The notes beneath the pieces are model-generated. The model saw nothing but the letters and a program-made list of their open reading frames with translations. It was not told the origin of the DNA and made no database searches. DNA of 60,000 nucleotides from Adiantum capillus-veneris (taxonomy: Eukaryota; Streptophyta; Polypodiopsida; Polypodiales; Pteridaceae). The first letter of the stretch is position 1, and every line of letters starts with the position of its first letter. This document shows, piece by piece, positions 12,465 to 24,306 of the stretch. Made by a program: the position numbers and the translations under genes. The stretch spans positions 56,245,268 through 56,305,267 of the forward strand of contig CM043944.1 in NCBI GenBank assembly GCA_014529385.2. The letters run 5' to 3'.

Positions 12465-13044
12465 TTAATTGGGTGAAAATAGCTTTTATATATTAAATTG
12501 GTTGCATAAGGGGGCTACAATCCTTCACTGGGTACAAGTAGTCCTCAATTGTGTGATTATATTAAAAATTTATTTGTGTTAGTTCATGCATTGGTATATA
12601 CAAAGAGTACATTATGTATTATAAAAGATTCTTAGTGCATGAAATGAACAATCATATTTTTTATTTCTTTCGTGTGTGTTTTGCAAACAATTGACATCGT
12701 TCAATGTAAAAGTTGATTATTCTTTGTAGCATTTGAAATTAGATGTGTCTTATTGTTTGCAAATCAAAGTGGACATATACAAATTTATCATAATAATAAT
12801 TGCATTGAGAAATTCATAGCATTGTTGTAATTATTATGCCGTGCATAGAGTGCATTGCAATGTGTATGCTTGCTCACAACATAAGTGATCAATATGCAGA
12901 TTGACTAGTGTGCATTGAAAATCTCATATTGTGCAGTTTGGTTATTTTCATAGTGAATGGTTTTTTATTATATATTGAAAATAAGAAAAATGTTTTAAAA
13001 ACTAAACATCTAGTTCTTTTGTTTTCAGTTTTAATTTAAAAGCA
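12465..13044. other. AT-rich, no feature seen
   Basis: Low-complexity AT-rich DNA upstream of the transposase remnant. It could be its 5' untranslated or subterminal region. Confidence 0.4.
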
Positions 13045-15260
13045 ATGGAGAAAAATTTGGGCACAAGTGATACGAAGAAGCCAAAGAATAAAAAAGCTCT
13101 TGGCAAAGAGTGGGATTATGCTCACAACATATGTGGCCGATTTATGGAGTGGCAATGGAAATTTTGTCTCACAACAAAGTCAAGCGGTGCACCATGTATT
13201 AGGGACTATTTTCTGGGTAGCGTTAAAAAGTTGTAAGAAATGTGAACATCATCAGGCACCTGCAATTGCAAAGCGTTTGAGAGAAGAGCTCGCCAAAAAG
13301 GGTGGCAAGAGATAGCAAATATATATCTCTATTATGACTGCAAGTCAAGAGCAGTCAGATCCATATATTAACTCCGTTGATCCTGTGGTGACTCCAACTA
13401 ACCTTGGAGAATAGCTTGCGCAGTGGGAGGAAGTTTCAAGCAACGTTCCTTTTAAGTGTCACAATGAAGATGGGACTTGGTCAAATGCGTCAAAAATCAT
13501 TACATCAAAGTTTTGAGTGCAAGCTCTAAAAGAAGCACAAACTGCACTCGCCAAGGCAATATTCTTGACTAGAAGTGCTCTAGTCATGGTAGACAGCAAT
13601 CATTGGAACGTTGCTTGGAAGAAAATCGTTGAGTTTGGCCCAGGATTCTCAACTGCTTCTTATCACACGATACGAAATTTTTTCTTCAACTGTAAATGTT
13701 ACATCAAAGTCAAAGAGCATGTTGGCAAAATAATACTTGGGAATATTTTACTTTCAAGATGCACAATTGTGATTGATGGCTGGTCAAATGTCCAAAGAAG
13801 TCCGATGATCAATGTAATGCTGGTTTGTCCAAGGAGAGAAACATTTATAAAGGTGATTGATAGTTCTGGTGCAATTAAAAGTGGCAAATACAGTTTTGAG
13901 GTCTTGATTAATGTAATTAAAGAAATTGGTGCTAAACATGTTGTTCAAGTAGTCATGGACAACGCAAAGAATCGTAAAAATGCTAGTAAATAAATCAATA
14001 AGTTATTTCCACACATTTTTGCCAATGGTTGTAATACGCACAGCTTAAACTTGGCGCTAAAGGACTAGTACACTAGCGAAGAAACCATATGGTTCGCCAA
14101 AATAATTGACACAGCGCATCAGGTTGTGAAATTTATCTTGAAACAACAAAGAGTGCTCACTTTGTATAGAATGCGCATGTCACTGATGTTAAAACTTCCT
14201 ACTGAAACTCGATTTTGCACACATTTTTATTCATTGGAATCACTTCTCTGTAATAAGTGCGTTTTGAAACACACATTCAATTGCACGGCTTTTGATGAAT
14301 GGTAGCTTGAGCAGAAAGAAAAAGTGAAAGATAAAATTACATGTCTATGTAGAGACGTAAACAAGGCTGCTTGGTGGAGGAGTGTAATGGATGCATACCA
14401 TGTAATAATGCCCGTTATGTTTGCGATTTTCAAACTTGATCAAAGGGCGTCAAATTTGAGCAAAGTGTGGATGACATGCTGGTCAAGTCTTGAAACTCCC
14501 GAAGAGCTGAAAGAGTTTGTAGTAGAGAAGGGGTGGTGACTACCATTCTCTTGCAAACAACAAAGAATTTTGGCCAAGTATTTTCATGCAAGGTGAAAGA
14601 ACGCTCATAGTCCACTCCATAGCATGGCTTACATGCTCGATCCAGAGTATTGAAATTTAGATATGATGTCCAATACAGAGGTGGTCAGCGATTTCTATCA
14701 CGTGGTCAACACGTTCTACTCCAACGTTCGTGACCAAATTATGATTGCATCAAAGAAATGAGTGCATTTAGATTAAAAGAAGGTCCTTTTGCTAATGATT
14801 TTGTACCGGTAATGGCAAAAGAGCAACCTGCATGAAAGTGATGGATGAGGAATGGTGTAGAGCGGGTGTAGAGCATTACTCGACCTTATGTCCCCTTGCA
14901 ATGAAAGTACTGGCACAATGTGCAGCAAACTCAAGTTCAAAGAGAAATTGGAATATGAACAAGTATGTTCACAGCGCTATTCACAACAGTCTATTAGCAG
15001 ACAGAGTAGAAAAATTAGTGTATATGTTTTGCAATGAAAAGATATTGAATCACATCAAAAGTGCTAGCTACGAGGAGGAAATGCCAACTTGGTTGTATGA
15101 TTGTCAAACCGAAGACGAAGAAGAGTTCAATGTTGGTGTATCTCAATACACTATAGACAAAATAGAAGAGAATTTGATCATAGATGTGGAGGTTGAATTA
15201 CAAGGAGATCCACAACACTTAGACTTAGAACCAAATAACAACTTCATAGATTTAATATAG
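13045..15260 (+). pseudogene. hAT-family transposase (BED finger, DUF659, hAT dimerisation), decayed
   Basis: The coding remnant of a DNA transposon transposase is spread over at least four frames. The N-terminal part (13045-13315) resembles a BED zinc finger crossing a frameshift. 13517-13993 is a clear DUF659/RNase H-like core with the IDGWSN motif (first catalytic Asp), then a DNA-N segment (VMDNAKN), and it continues after a stop into a conserved N-HSLNLALKD block. 14324-14539 is the helical middle part. The C-terminal segment (14832-15260) has the hAT dimerisation signature with SSSKRNWN, HSAIHN and LVYMFCN. Stops at 13992, near 14066 and 14537, plus frameshifts, make it non-functional. 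The element's termini and 8-bp target duplication could not be placed with certainty. Confidence 0.85.
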
Positions 15261-16680
15261 CTTGAGAGTAGAATGAAGATCGTGTCAAAAACCATTATAA
15301 AAGACCTTGTATGCAATGTGTTTTGATCATATACAATGTTTCATATTCGTGATTATACCTAGTTTGTCGATCTCAGTTATGTTTTTCCATGCCAAGCATA
15401 ATATATATTCCTTGTGGAATATCTTGTGAATAGATTGCACAACGGCTACTATTTTGCATTAAATGAATAAGATAGACAAAGTGATAATAATAACCACATG
15501 TCAATGTATAATATCCACTTCATCCATCAAGATTCTTGTAGAAAACTGAACATTGGAAAGATGAGGATGCATCTAAAGTAGATGAGGGGACCAAATCTGG
15601 ATGCAGGACAAGGTGGCTGATGTATGTCCCTTGTACAGGTAGAGGATTCACTCACTGTGTTAGATGTTGAATGTTTTGGCTTAAGTGGTGAATGCTTTTC
15701 TCCATCCGGACCTATGAGGGTTGGGGTGTCTGGGTGGCTATAGAAAGCCATGTTATTTTTGCATCTTTCTTTGCCAGCTATGTCATGTAAATATCTTTCT
15801 CTCTCTTTAACTGTAGGTCAGCGCCTCGGGTGAAAGTAACAGAATTCTCCTTGATATCATGAGTGGCAACAATTGTCTCCTTTGATGAAAAGTCTACTGG
15901 TTGAGGTAAAGTGTTTGCAATTTTGGCTTGGTTGGGAAGCTGTCAAATCTCACCTCACTCCCTCCCTTGTAGCATTTTCCCACATATGTAATGTGGTATG
16001 GAAAGAAAGAGATTCCTTTGATGGTGTACAATGTGCACACACCAAAGGAGCCTGATCTAACCCTCGTACCTTCTACCAAGTACTAGTGTACTTGGCATTC
16101 AAAGCCGTGCGCATGATTGTGTCGGTGCCATTGGCATCTGATCGTTCTCCCAAAGCTACTCGCATATCTTGGACCATCTTCAATCTCTTTGGTAAGGCTG
16201 CTTGGTCCTACTCTTTCACACGCTTCAGCTTGACCTTCTGTTCCTCTCACAATTTATCCCAAATCTCTAATTTTGACATGTCGCAGGCAGAAGGGATACC
16301 TTCCTTTAAGTTTTTGCAACAGACTTTCATATTGTCCAACACTGTCCTAACCTTGTGGTGGAGGTCAAATTCTCAAATCCCTGCTGGAATCAACAACTCG
16401 TATTGGCCTTCATCTTGTAGCCTGCGCTCTGTTCTCGCATATAGTGCTAGTGAGGTCTTTGATGAAGACTTCGCTTTCACTAATCTGCTGTATGCAACCA
16501 TGTGCACATGATGATATTGCCAAAATACATTCTTTTTTAATGGCACGCATAATACTTTTCTTTTGATCTGGTGTCATTTTAGAACTGCATAATAACAAAA
16601 TATCAAATACAAATTCATGGTTGCACATTGCACTAACACTCTCACACTATTTCAGGCAAACCCTCAACCATGACTTAAAG
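15261..16680. other. No supported gene
   Basis: Frames at 16086-16511 (+) and 16410-16628 (-) are open for about 140 and 72 codons. The minus frame has a mixed charged composition that could be old coding sequence, but I recognise no family. The rest is unremarkable AT-rich DNA. Confidence 0.4.
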
Positions 16681-17090
16681 ACTTTAAGAAATGTGTACGA
16701 AAATATTGATAAACATTGAAAATGATCTTCACTTCAAACAGCAATCTGTTACACGTGTAAAATGCAGAGCAAACAAGTGGTTTATAAGAACTTCATCCAG
16801 ATCAAACAATATGTGTTAAAAATGTGGAACATTTCAGCATATAGTGAATTTTTAACTTATATTTTTTATCACACTAGTTCAAACAAAGCACACACCGACT
16901 TAAAGAGACTTAAAGACTTCAAAAAATTGTGCAAGATTATATTTATTAATGTTGAAAATCATTTTGACTTTAAATGGTATGTTTGCTCGTGTAAAATACA
17001 ATAAATATAAGTCATTCCTAATAAACTTGTCTAGATCTAACACAACATGCAATTCAAAGCTTCGTGATGTATATATTGTCAATTTATTCT
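16670..17090 (+). repeat. Diverged tandem repeat, period about 240 bp
   Basis: The series 'gacttaaagactt(t/c)aa', a 'ttgaaaatcat'-like stretch and a 'cgtgtaaaat' end recurs from about 16672 and from about 16910. Copies are old and contain indels. Confidence 0.6.
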
Positions 17091-17142
17091 AGCTCATTTA
17101 AAACATTGGAAGTATATTAATCGGGCTAGGAAATTGCAAAGA

Positions 17143-17482
17143 ATGTCTTACTCTTTAAAAAGATAGAAATAGATATTTAACATTCAAATTGTGTTCTCAC
17201 ACTTTTTAAAATAGAATTTATGTAAATGTAGCATTTAAAATAGCGATGATGATTGATGCTCTTTAAAGAGATACAAAAGAATATTTAACATGCAAATTGT
17301 GCAAATTCTTTTTTATAGAAAATTTATGTAAATGTAGCATTTAAAATAGCGATGATGATTGAGGTCCTTCAAAAAGATGAAAATGAATATCTAACATGCA
17401 AATTGTGTGCAAATACTTTTTTGCATGTAATTTATGTAAATATAGCATTTGAAATAGCGATGATTGATGAATGAAGCATTCT
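17143..17482 (+). repeat. Three tandem copies of a ~110-bp AT-rich unit
   Basis: Each copy runs from 'ctttaaaaagat' through 'aacatgcaaattgtg' to 'gcatttaaaatagcgatgat'. Starts are near 17150, 17262 and 17367. Confidence 0.85.
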
Positions 17483-17554
17483 TTTGAATATGATTAGCTA
17501 GTATATAATTTCATAAGAACACTTAAAAACAATATCAAACAATTCAAACATTTG

Positions 17555-17950
17555 TATATGAAATACTCTTCACGGCCGCATTACCAACCAAGTATTTCAT
17601 ATAGTTAAAACTTAAAAAAATTAACTGCACATACACATACAAATTATATGATGTTTGTACAAACGGGTTAATGACTTGAACACCACATTTATGCAAAAAT
17701 AGATGCTTCTAACAAACAACACTCAATTAGCCGCGTTACCGATCGAGTGTCGTCCGATTCTAAGGAGAAATAATGGCCTGCATACGAGCATCATATAGCG
17801 CATTACCGATCGATGCGCATATGTTTTTTGAGAAAGGGAAAGGGAATTTTACTTACCATAAGGATACTAGATTTGTCGCATTACCGTTGTAGTACCCAGA
17901 CAGTAAGCCTATACTTACCGCGTCACCAAAGTGATGCCCCTCTGGTAAGC
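17555..17950 (+). repeat. Cluster of hairpins with unlike stems and a similar loop
   Basis: At least four stem-loops: perfect 13-bp arms 17555-17567/17591-17603; arms 17719-17724/17745-17750; arms 17780-17791/17811-17822 (10 of 12 paired); arms 17862-17869/17890-17897 (7 of 8 paired). The stems share no sequence, but each loop of 19-23 nt contains GCATTACC or GCGTTACC at the same place, often followed by GATC. A fifth structure near 17913-17950 pairs CTTACC with GGTAAG around a GCGTCACC core. No coding frame runs through it. Confidence 0.75.
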
Positions 17951-18135
17951 ATTTTTCCGTAGAACAGCTTACGCACACACTCCCATTGTGTGGTAAGGTA
18001 CCTTATGACTGTCGTGCTATACGACAAAAGGCACGCTACCACACAACACATACACACACACAACACATACTTGGGTCATGTGATCAAGTACTCCGCTATT
18101 GTCGAACACTACGATGCAGAGCACGCTCCCACACG

Positions 18136-18137
<2 letters not shown>
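17951..18137 (+). repeat. Two diverged ~50-bp units ahead of a CT tract
   Basis: The block near 17997-18046 ends CACGCTACCACACAAC, and the block near 18088-18137 ends CACGCTCCCACACGAC. They share the same order of short motifs. A further inverted repeat (CTTACgCACACA with TGTGTGGTAAG) lies at 17968-17997. Confidence 0.6.

Positions 18138-18138
<1 letters not shown>

Positions 18139-18181
<43 letters not shown>
18139..18181. repeat. (CT)n microsatellite
   Basis: About 21 CT units. Confidence 0.95.
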
Positions 18182-18184
<3 letters not shown>

Positions 18185-18246
18185 AGATGACTCAAACAAT
18201 AACGCTCAGCGGCCCGATCGGGACCCTATATATAAAATTCTACAGC

Positions 18247-18306
18247 CCCGCCAGGCTTTTCAGTTTCCCTGGCGGGCCCGCAGGGAAAACTGAAAAGCCT
18301 GGCAGG
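18247..18306. repeat. Foldback with GC-rich palindromic core
   Basis: Arms 18250-18270 and 18282-18303 are inverted copies differing by one inserted A, around the core GGCGGGCCCGC. The left arm is itself framed by CCCGCCAGG and CCTGGCGGG, giving nested palindromes. A similar CCCGCCAGG followed by an A/T arm lies at 11553, on the other side of the hAT remnant. Confidence 0.85.
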
Positions 18307-18427
18307 ATTTTAGTGGGTCTCTAGTCACCCTAAACCGGATTCTTTGTGATCATGTTAAATGTAATCATGTAAACGTGTCAATAAGACCTTGTGATCACAC
18401 AAAATTTGTGGTAATTATGTAGCCAAT

Positions 18428-18439
18428 GCTTTGATACCA
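18428..18439 (-). promoter_or_regulatory. Primer binding site, minus strand
   Basis: On the minus strand the text is TGGTATCAAAGC, one mismatch from the initiator-Met PBS, 1 nt beyond the end of the LTR at 18441-18932. It marks the 5' end of a minus-oriented LTR element whose interior runs toward lower coordinates. Confidence 0.75.
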
Positions 18440-18440
18440 C

Positions 18441-18932
18441 TGTTGTAGACGAAGAGTGAGGCATGCTTGCAAAACACATAAAACTACATGCTACAAGCAA
18501 TAAATCGACAAATTTTCATACTTAGCAAACCACATATACACCAATTAAGAACAATCCAAGATTTAAGAGAGACAGAGAAGGAAAAGAGAGTAGGATAGTA
18601 CATGAAGGTGCACCTCCTAAGGTGAAGTGCTACACATGCATGGAGAGAGGAGAAGTGAGGAGGGAGAAGAACACAAACACTCAGTGCAAACTCCCCTCAT
18701 GCAAGAGTGAGAATTTTCCTCTTGCACAAATTCATTTATAAATTTCTTTAATGCTTAAAATGATTATGGATTGTTCACCTGGACATAGAAATGACCATAG
18801 CTCATAAAAAGCTCTTTGATTACAAGATACCCATAGACTTGCTATCCTTTGGCTTATTCCATGCATCCATTGAGATTTTTCCACCTGGAATCTGTATTAC
18901 ATGCATATCTATCAATTTCCAGTACATCAACA
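18441..18932 (-). repeat. 5' LTR of a LARD-related element
   Basis: Read on the minus strand this 492-bp stretch starts TGTTGATG, ends CTACAACA and aligns along its length with the LARD LTR: AGGTGGAAAA near the start, GCTTTTTATGAGC, the TATAAAT box, 'gtgcaagaggaaaa.tctcactcttgca' and 'aggaggtgc'. It is much more diverged than the LARD LTR pair, so it is an older or different subfamily. The partner LTR is not in view, and the interior toward 18300 and below is overrun by other repeats. Confidence 0.8.
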
Positions 18933-20163
18933 CTTGTCATACTTTATTTTTCATCTTTGATGATGCCAGATTCCTCAGAACACGTCACACTAAAAGTGAA
19001 TCCTTGGATTCCCATTCACCCTAAAAAAAGCCAAGAGCTTCCTAGCCCTGCCCATGCTAGATATACTCTATAATAAGTGCAACTCAAATGCTTACATCTA
19101 GAATACAAAGCTCTCAATAACTTGTTGTCCTTTCAAAAGTGCACCACACATGGCATACATTTAGATCAATGCATTTCCACACATAACATCAAAAGCTTGG
19201 AACTAGTAATCTCATCATGTTTTTTTTTGCCCAAATCAACGTCTTTTATGGTGCCACATTGCTTCAAATCTAAACCATAGGTGTTGGCATATTCTTAGAG
19301 AAGTCTTGGGTTTTCTTTTTCTCACAATAGACAAGACCTTCTCGGGCTTGCCCATTTTGGAATAACCTAAACCAAGAGTGCATCACATATTGTGATCTTA
19401 TCAAGAAAGCAAGGTGTACTTTCAAGAGTATACAAACACTTCACAAACATGTTGATCAAAGCAAGGTCAAGCAGGTCTTTGATTTATAACAACCCTTAGC
19501 TAAATGATCCCATCACTGTTTTAACCCACTTGATGTCGCTTGCTTTCACAACTCAACAAAAGGAGGAGAGACACGAGACAATACCTTAGAGGATATTATT
19601 GGACCAATTAAAATGAGGACATGCATAAACCATGAACTATGATATAAAAATAAGTATATCATCACTTGAAACTAAAAATGATATCATGAAAGCACCAAAC
19701 CCAATCTGGGATCAGCCGGTAGTACCCCTATCCACCCACTCCCACTACACGATATCGATAGCAAGCATGTTCACATGTGTCCCATGCCACGCTACAAATG
19801 GGACCGCTTTACCTCCCTCTCAGTCTAAGATTTGAAAGGATTCCCTTAGATACCTATTGATGGTACGAAACCAACAACAATTAGATGATCATAAACCACT
19901 TTTGGCATGTACAAAGTAGTGTGTATATGCTTGGGCATGTGTATATACAAATGTGAATACATGCATTTGGAAGATTTTCCAATGTAATTCCAGGTTCAAA
20001 TATGAGCTCGAGTGACAATGGTGAGGACTACACAACAAGGATGGATTTGGATGCATACAAAGGCTATCAAAAGGTGTTGAGCTGCAGGGCGGTAGGGAGC
20101 GGGGAGATGCAACAAGCCGACAACATGAGGAGCTTTGGACCAACTCCCATGTAGCAAAAAAAT
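18933..20163. other. No supported gene
   Basis: Ordinary AT-rich DNA. Short frames (for example 18791-19073, 19889-20170) have no recognisable product. Confidence 0.45.
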
Positions 20164-20480
20164 ATAACATAGCTAGATGTTTGCTAGCTTAAACTAGCAA
20201 GAGTGCAAACTAGCAAGTGTGAGAATTTGCTAGATATAAAACTAGCAAGTATCTCACTATATGGTAAGTGACTTACCATATACCAAGTGCGCATTTCCCA
20301 CATGGCAAGTGTACAGTAAGTCAATGACCACATAGTGAGAATTTGCTAGTTAGATCCCAACTAGAAAATTCTCTCAATTGCACTCCTAGTTTAATCTAGC
20401 AATAGTCTAGCTAATTGGACGTCTTATTTGCTATATAGCAAAAAATTTGGCTAATTGGGCATCTTATTTGCTACATAGCA
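20164..20480. repeat. CTAGCAA-rich inverted-repeat block 1
   Basis: TTGCTAG or CTAGCAA occurs about seven times in about 220 bp, many paired as hairpins. A near-perfect palindrome with 12-bp arms around one base (about 20257-20282, core GGTAAGTGACTTACC) sits inside a larger inverted repeat, TCTCACTAT...ATAGTGAGA (about 20251-20342). Confidence 0.75.
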
Positions 20481-20556
20481 AAAGGTAAAATGTACAATCT
20501 AACAATAAATTTACAAATGTCAAGTTGATTTATCATGTTTAGAACTTACAAGTGGC

Positions 20557-20558
<2 letters not shown>

Positions 20559-20597
<39 letters not shown>
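20559..20597. repeat. (GA)n microsatellite
   Basis: About 19 GA units, one of the few GA-oriented tracts in the window. Confidence 0.95.
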
Positions 20598-20599
<2 letters not shown>

Positions 20600-20765
20600 C
20601 AGAATTAAGACTCAAACAATTTGAAAAGAAAACATTCTGTTGCTGCAAATTGGCCACAATATTTTTCACCAACTCCAAGCGCATCTTATACGGTGCCTTT
20701 TTTGCAATCATTGTCCTAGCTACCACAAAACAAAAATCACAAAATCTTGCAACTTTATCTCATTC

Positions 20766-20993
<228 letters not shown>

Positions 20994-21091
20994 CAAATTT
21001 TGCATAGTTTAATCTTTTCCACAATAGGGATGTATCTTTAAGTGTCATATATAAAACAATTTCAACAATGAGCACAAAATACTCCCAAATT

Positions 21092-21198
<107 letters not shown>

Positions 21199-21238
21199 CC
21201 AATGTTCGGAAAATATCATTTTTCCAAACATACAAAAT

Positions 21239-21565
<327 letters not shown>

Positions 21566-21577
21566 TGGTATCAGAGC
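21566..21577 (+). promoter_or_regulatory. Primer binding site of the TRIM element
   Basis: TGGTATCAGAGC directly abuts the LTR end AACA with no spacer. Confidence 0.9.
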
Positions 21578-22228
21578 AAGGTCGTGCTTGAAGCCCTTGG
21601 CGTGGAGGAGCACATTTGGAATACGAGAAAAAGGGTACTCTAATAAATATTTGGCAGAGAAGATCGACATGGCACTCGTGGCGGTGGCCACAGTGTCCTC
21701 GACGTAAGATTTCTAGTCAAATGACATGTGTCAACACTAGCTTCAGCGAGAGAGAGGCTTGTGAATGACAGAGAGGGGCAACCACATGCTCCCTATAATT
21801 AATTTGGACCCTTGTGTTGGAGTTCAAGTTATTGGTGTTTGGACCCGTAGGTTGGAGTTCAATGCACATGCGTCTGGCAGGCAACCAATCAGACGTCTAA
21901 AACAGTTTGGATGGGCTAGCCAATTCATTGTTGTTGGTCAGATTATGTACAAGATGTGTTTCAGCAGTTCATTATCTTGGAGTTTTATATTTTGGACGTG
22001 ATGTGTTCACAATTCACGAATGGGGATTATTGGATGTAGTATGGTCTAAAGTTCAAAGTTTCTACAAAGGCAACCAATGCTCAAGATGCCAACATTACTT
22101 TCAGGTACAAAGTTGAGGAGAGCAACACGGAGGTGTATCCAATTGGTGGCCACTTTATGGGGTGTCCATGGTAGCTTCTTCATCGACTTGGTCTCACTAT
22201 TGATGTCCACTATGAGCTCCACAGAGGG

Positions 22229-22432
22229 TGTTAAAGTTTAGGCATCTCAAGTGTACCCAATGTGATCCCATTATTTAGTTTGGCTTTTAGGTATTTATTT
22301 TACTTATTTTTCAAAGTCTTGGGTAGGGTAATTTACTGGGCTTGATATATAAGCAACCCCGTGCCTCCATTGTATACACAATCAGTTATTCATTGTCAGG
22401 GTTGATTAGTTCAGGAGACTCTCCCTCTCAGT
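22229..22432 (+). repeat. 3' LTR of the TRIM element, truncated
   Basis: Starts TGTTAAAGTTTAGGCATC like the left LTR and follows it to the CT-rich segment, then diverges. The last ~30 bp with the CA end are missing. Confidence 0.8.
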
Positions 22433-22450
22433 AATCACAAAGCAGCTCCA

Positions 22451-22640
22451 TTTTGCTAGATCCATCTAGCAGAAACATTAGATTACTATAAAGGAATCTT
22501 GTAGGAAGCATGATTTTACTAGTTCCACCTGGCAACTACATAGCAAGGCCTCACTTTTGCTAGTTGCATATGCTATATTTTCTATACGCTTGCTAGTTCA
22601 ATCTAGCAAATCAATGAAATGGGATGATATTTACTAGGTA
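22451..22640. repeat. CTAGCAA-rich inverted-repeat block 2
   Basis: It contains TGCTAG-atccat-CTAGCA and TTGCTAG-ttcaat-CTAGCAA, both perfect stems with 6-nt loops, plus one decayed unit. It adjoins the broken end of the TRIM element. Confidence 0.75.
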
Positions 22641-22948
22641 GCAATTGGTCTAAAGCTCCGTATGAGACAGATGATGACCAATAGGCAAGCTATAAGTCAT
22701 TGAGTAGAAGCTTCAGCAACTCAAAAACAATCAGCCAGCGTTAGCGCCTTACTCATTGATATAACAGGTAGACGAATTTACTACAGGTGCAGGTGAGAAA
22801 TTTGACAATAGCACAATATCTACTACGCTAAAAGAATCCACAAAGTTCTGCTACTCGTATAGAAGGTCGTTGAAAGGTGATCATGGCTCGAAACATCGTT
22901 GAAAGCAATTTCACTACTAGCAGGAGATGATTGAAAGGTTCAGAAACC
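22641..22948. other. No feature seen
   Basis: No frame, repeat or RNA that I can support. Confidence 0.4.
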
Positions 22949-23094
22949 ATGCACCCCTCGTCACTAAATGACACCACCACAAGGAGGTGGGATCAATGGC
23001 CCACAGTAGGCGTCACGAGGCGGGTGCAATCCGGGCCATCCGATCGACATTTAAACTAGTTGTGAACTAAGCGTGAACTCGGAGATATGTGCAC

Positions 23095-23225
23095 CACACC
23101 AAATTTGGTGTGAACTCGGTGTGAACTCGACGTGAACACGGTGTGAACTGGGGAGGGCCTGCACACCACACCAAATATGGTGTGAACTCAGTGTGAACTT
23201 GGTGTGAACTAGGTGTAAACTTATC
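23095..23225 (+). repeat. GTGTGAACT tandem repeats with CACACC palindromes
   Basis: Two ~70-bp units each start with an 18-bp palindrome (CACACCAAATTTGGTGTG at 23095-23112; CACACCAAATATGGTGTG at 23167-23184) and continue with three or four decamers like GTGTGAACTC. Confidence 0.9.
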
Positions 23226-23273
23226 CGCGACGCCGTGATCTATAAACTTATCTCACACACATCTTCCAACGAG

Positions 23274-23345
23274 CGCGCGTTAGCCTAGTGGTTAGAGTCA
23301 ATCCCGTGGGGGAGAGGGTAGTGGGTTCAAGTCTTGGATCCGAGA
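23274..23345 (+). promoter_or_regulatory. tRNA-like region with pol III A and B boxes
   Basis: TTAGCCTAGTGG (23280-23291) fits the A box and GGGTTCAAGTC (23323-23333) fits the B box, about 40 bp apart as in tRNA-derived SINEs. I cannot fold a full tRNA cloverleaf from it, so it is tRNA-derived and not a tRNA gene. Confidence 0.65.
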
Positions 23346-23461
23346 ACGTGGGAATATTTTGCATTCCGTAGGCAATCCAACGGTCACGATCAACCAGTGA
23401 TCGTGAGCCATTGATCCCACCTCCAAATGGAGGTGTCAATTAGTGACGAGGCCCTGCACCC

Positions 23462-24306
23462 AAGGACGCCCCAGTGTACGTACTGACAGGTTGGTCGCTT
23501 TTTTTCAAATGCAAGCGTTGTCAGATGAGATGAATTATATTCTTGAATATTGTCACCTGCAGCACACAAGCACTGTTCAAGATTAGTACTATTGTACATG
23601 CTTATATTGCAAGGTAGTACTAGTACTGTCGGTATCATCTTTTACAAAGCTTCTGGTCAATTGTATTTTCTGCTTGAAATCTTTGATGGAAGAGTCTTTA
23701 CAAGTGTGCTTAAAATCTCCCATGGTGGAAGCTTGATCGATACTGCTTACCGACGCTCCTTGAAGACGAGATTGAGCGAAGGAGCCCGCAGTTGTAGACT
23801 TGTTAGCACCAGCGACCATAGTTTGATCCTTTACTCCATTGCTCTTGTTGCTGGTAACGTGGACGTTCTTGACTTCCACATGAAGATCAACGCCTAGCTG
23901 AGGGAGATTTCTTGAAGGTTGTACTCCTCAAAGCGACTTCCAAATTAGGAGCTGTCCACAAACACGACCGTTTTGTTGCTAAAGGGTTTTGCAAAAATTA
24001 GCTTGGTTGTTATAAGAAAAAATTAGTATGGTGAGAAAGACTAATTATGGTAGTAAGTACTACACTTTTCACCTTGATTAGGGCAGTAGATTGCTTTAGC
24101 CTGGTGATCAAAGAGATTGGGGCAAAAGTTAGGCTTTTGCGGTATTTGATTTGTCAGGCCGCTTACAGAAGTTGTTGCCACTCTCAAACTACTAGTGTAT
24201 TGATCGTCCTCCTTAAAATCTTGCATGCCTTTTCTGCTCAGAAAACGTCCATATCACAAGGAACTTTGGACGACTTACATATGGATACTTTTGGCACGTT
24301 AGGGCT
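23462..24306. other. No supported gene
   Basis: A 96-codon minus frame (23589-23879) and a 99-codon plus frame (24047-24346) are open, but neither shows a known domain. Confidence 0.4.

Larger units (their letters stand above)
22957..23450 (+). mobile_element. ~490-bp foldback element with long TIRs and a pol III-like promoter
   Basis: The left end (22957 onward) and right end (to 23450) are inverted copies over about 50 bp. Ends are CTCGTCAC/GTGACGAG, and GGAGGTGGGATCAATGG is shared in inverse. TGCACCC occurs just outside both ends (22950-22956 and 23455-23461), compatible with a target duplication, although three bases intervene on the right. There is no transposase. Inside lie GTGTGAACT repeats and a tRNA-like A-box/B-box pair. 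It could be a MITE of a MULE-like family or a SINE enclosed in a foldback. Confidence 0.7.

Noticed and set aside
16410-16628. Minus frame with KKSIMRAIKKECILAISSC as possible host exon
   Set aside because: Looks protein-like but I could not name a family and found no adjoining exon or splice sites.
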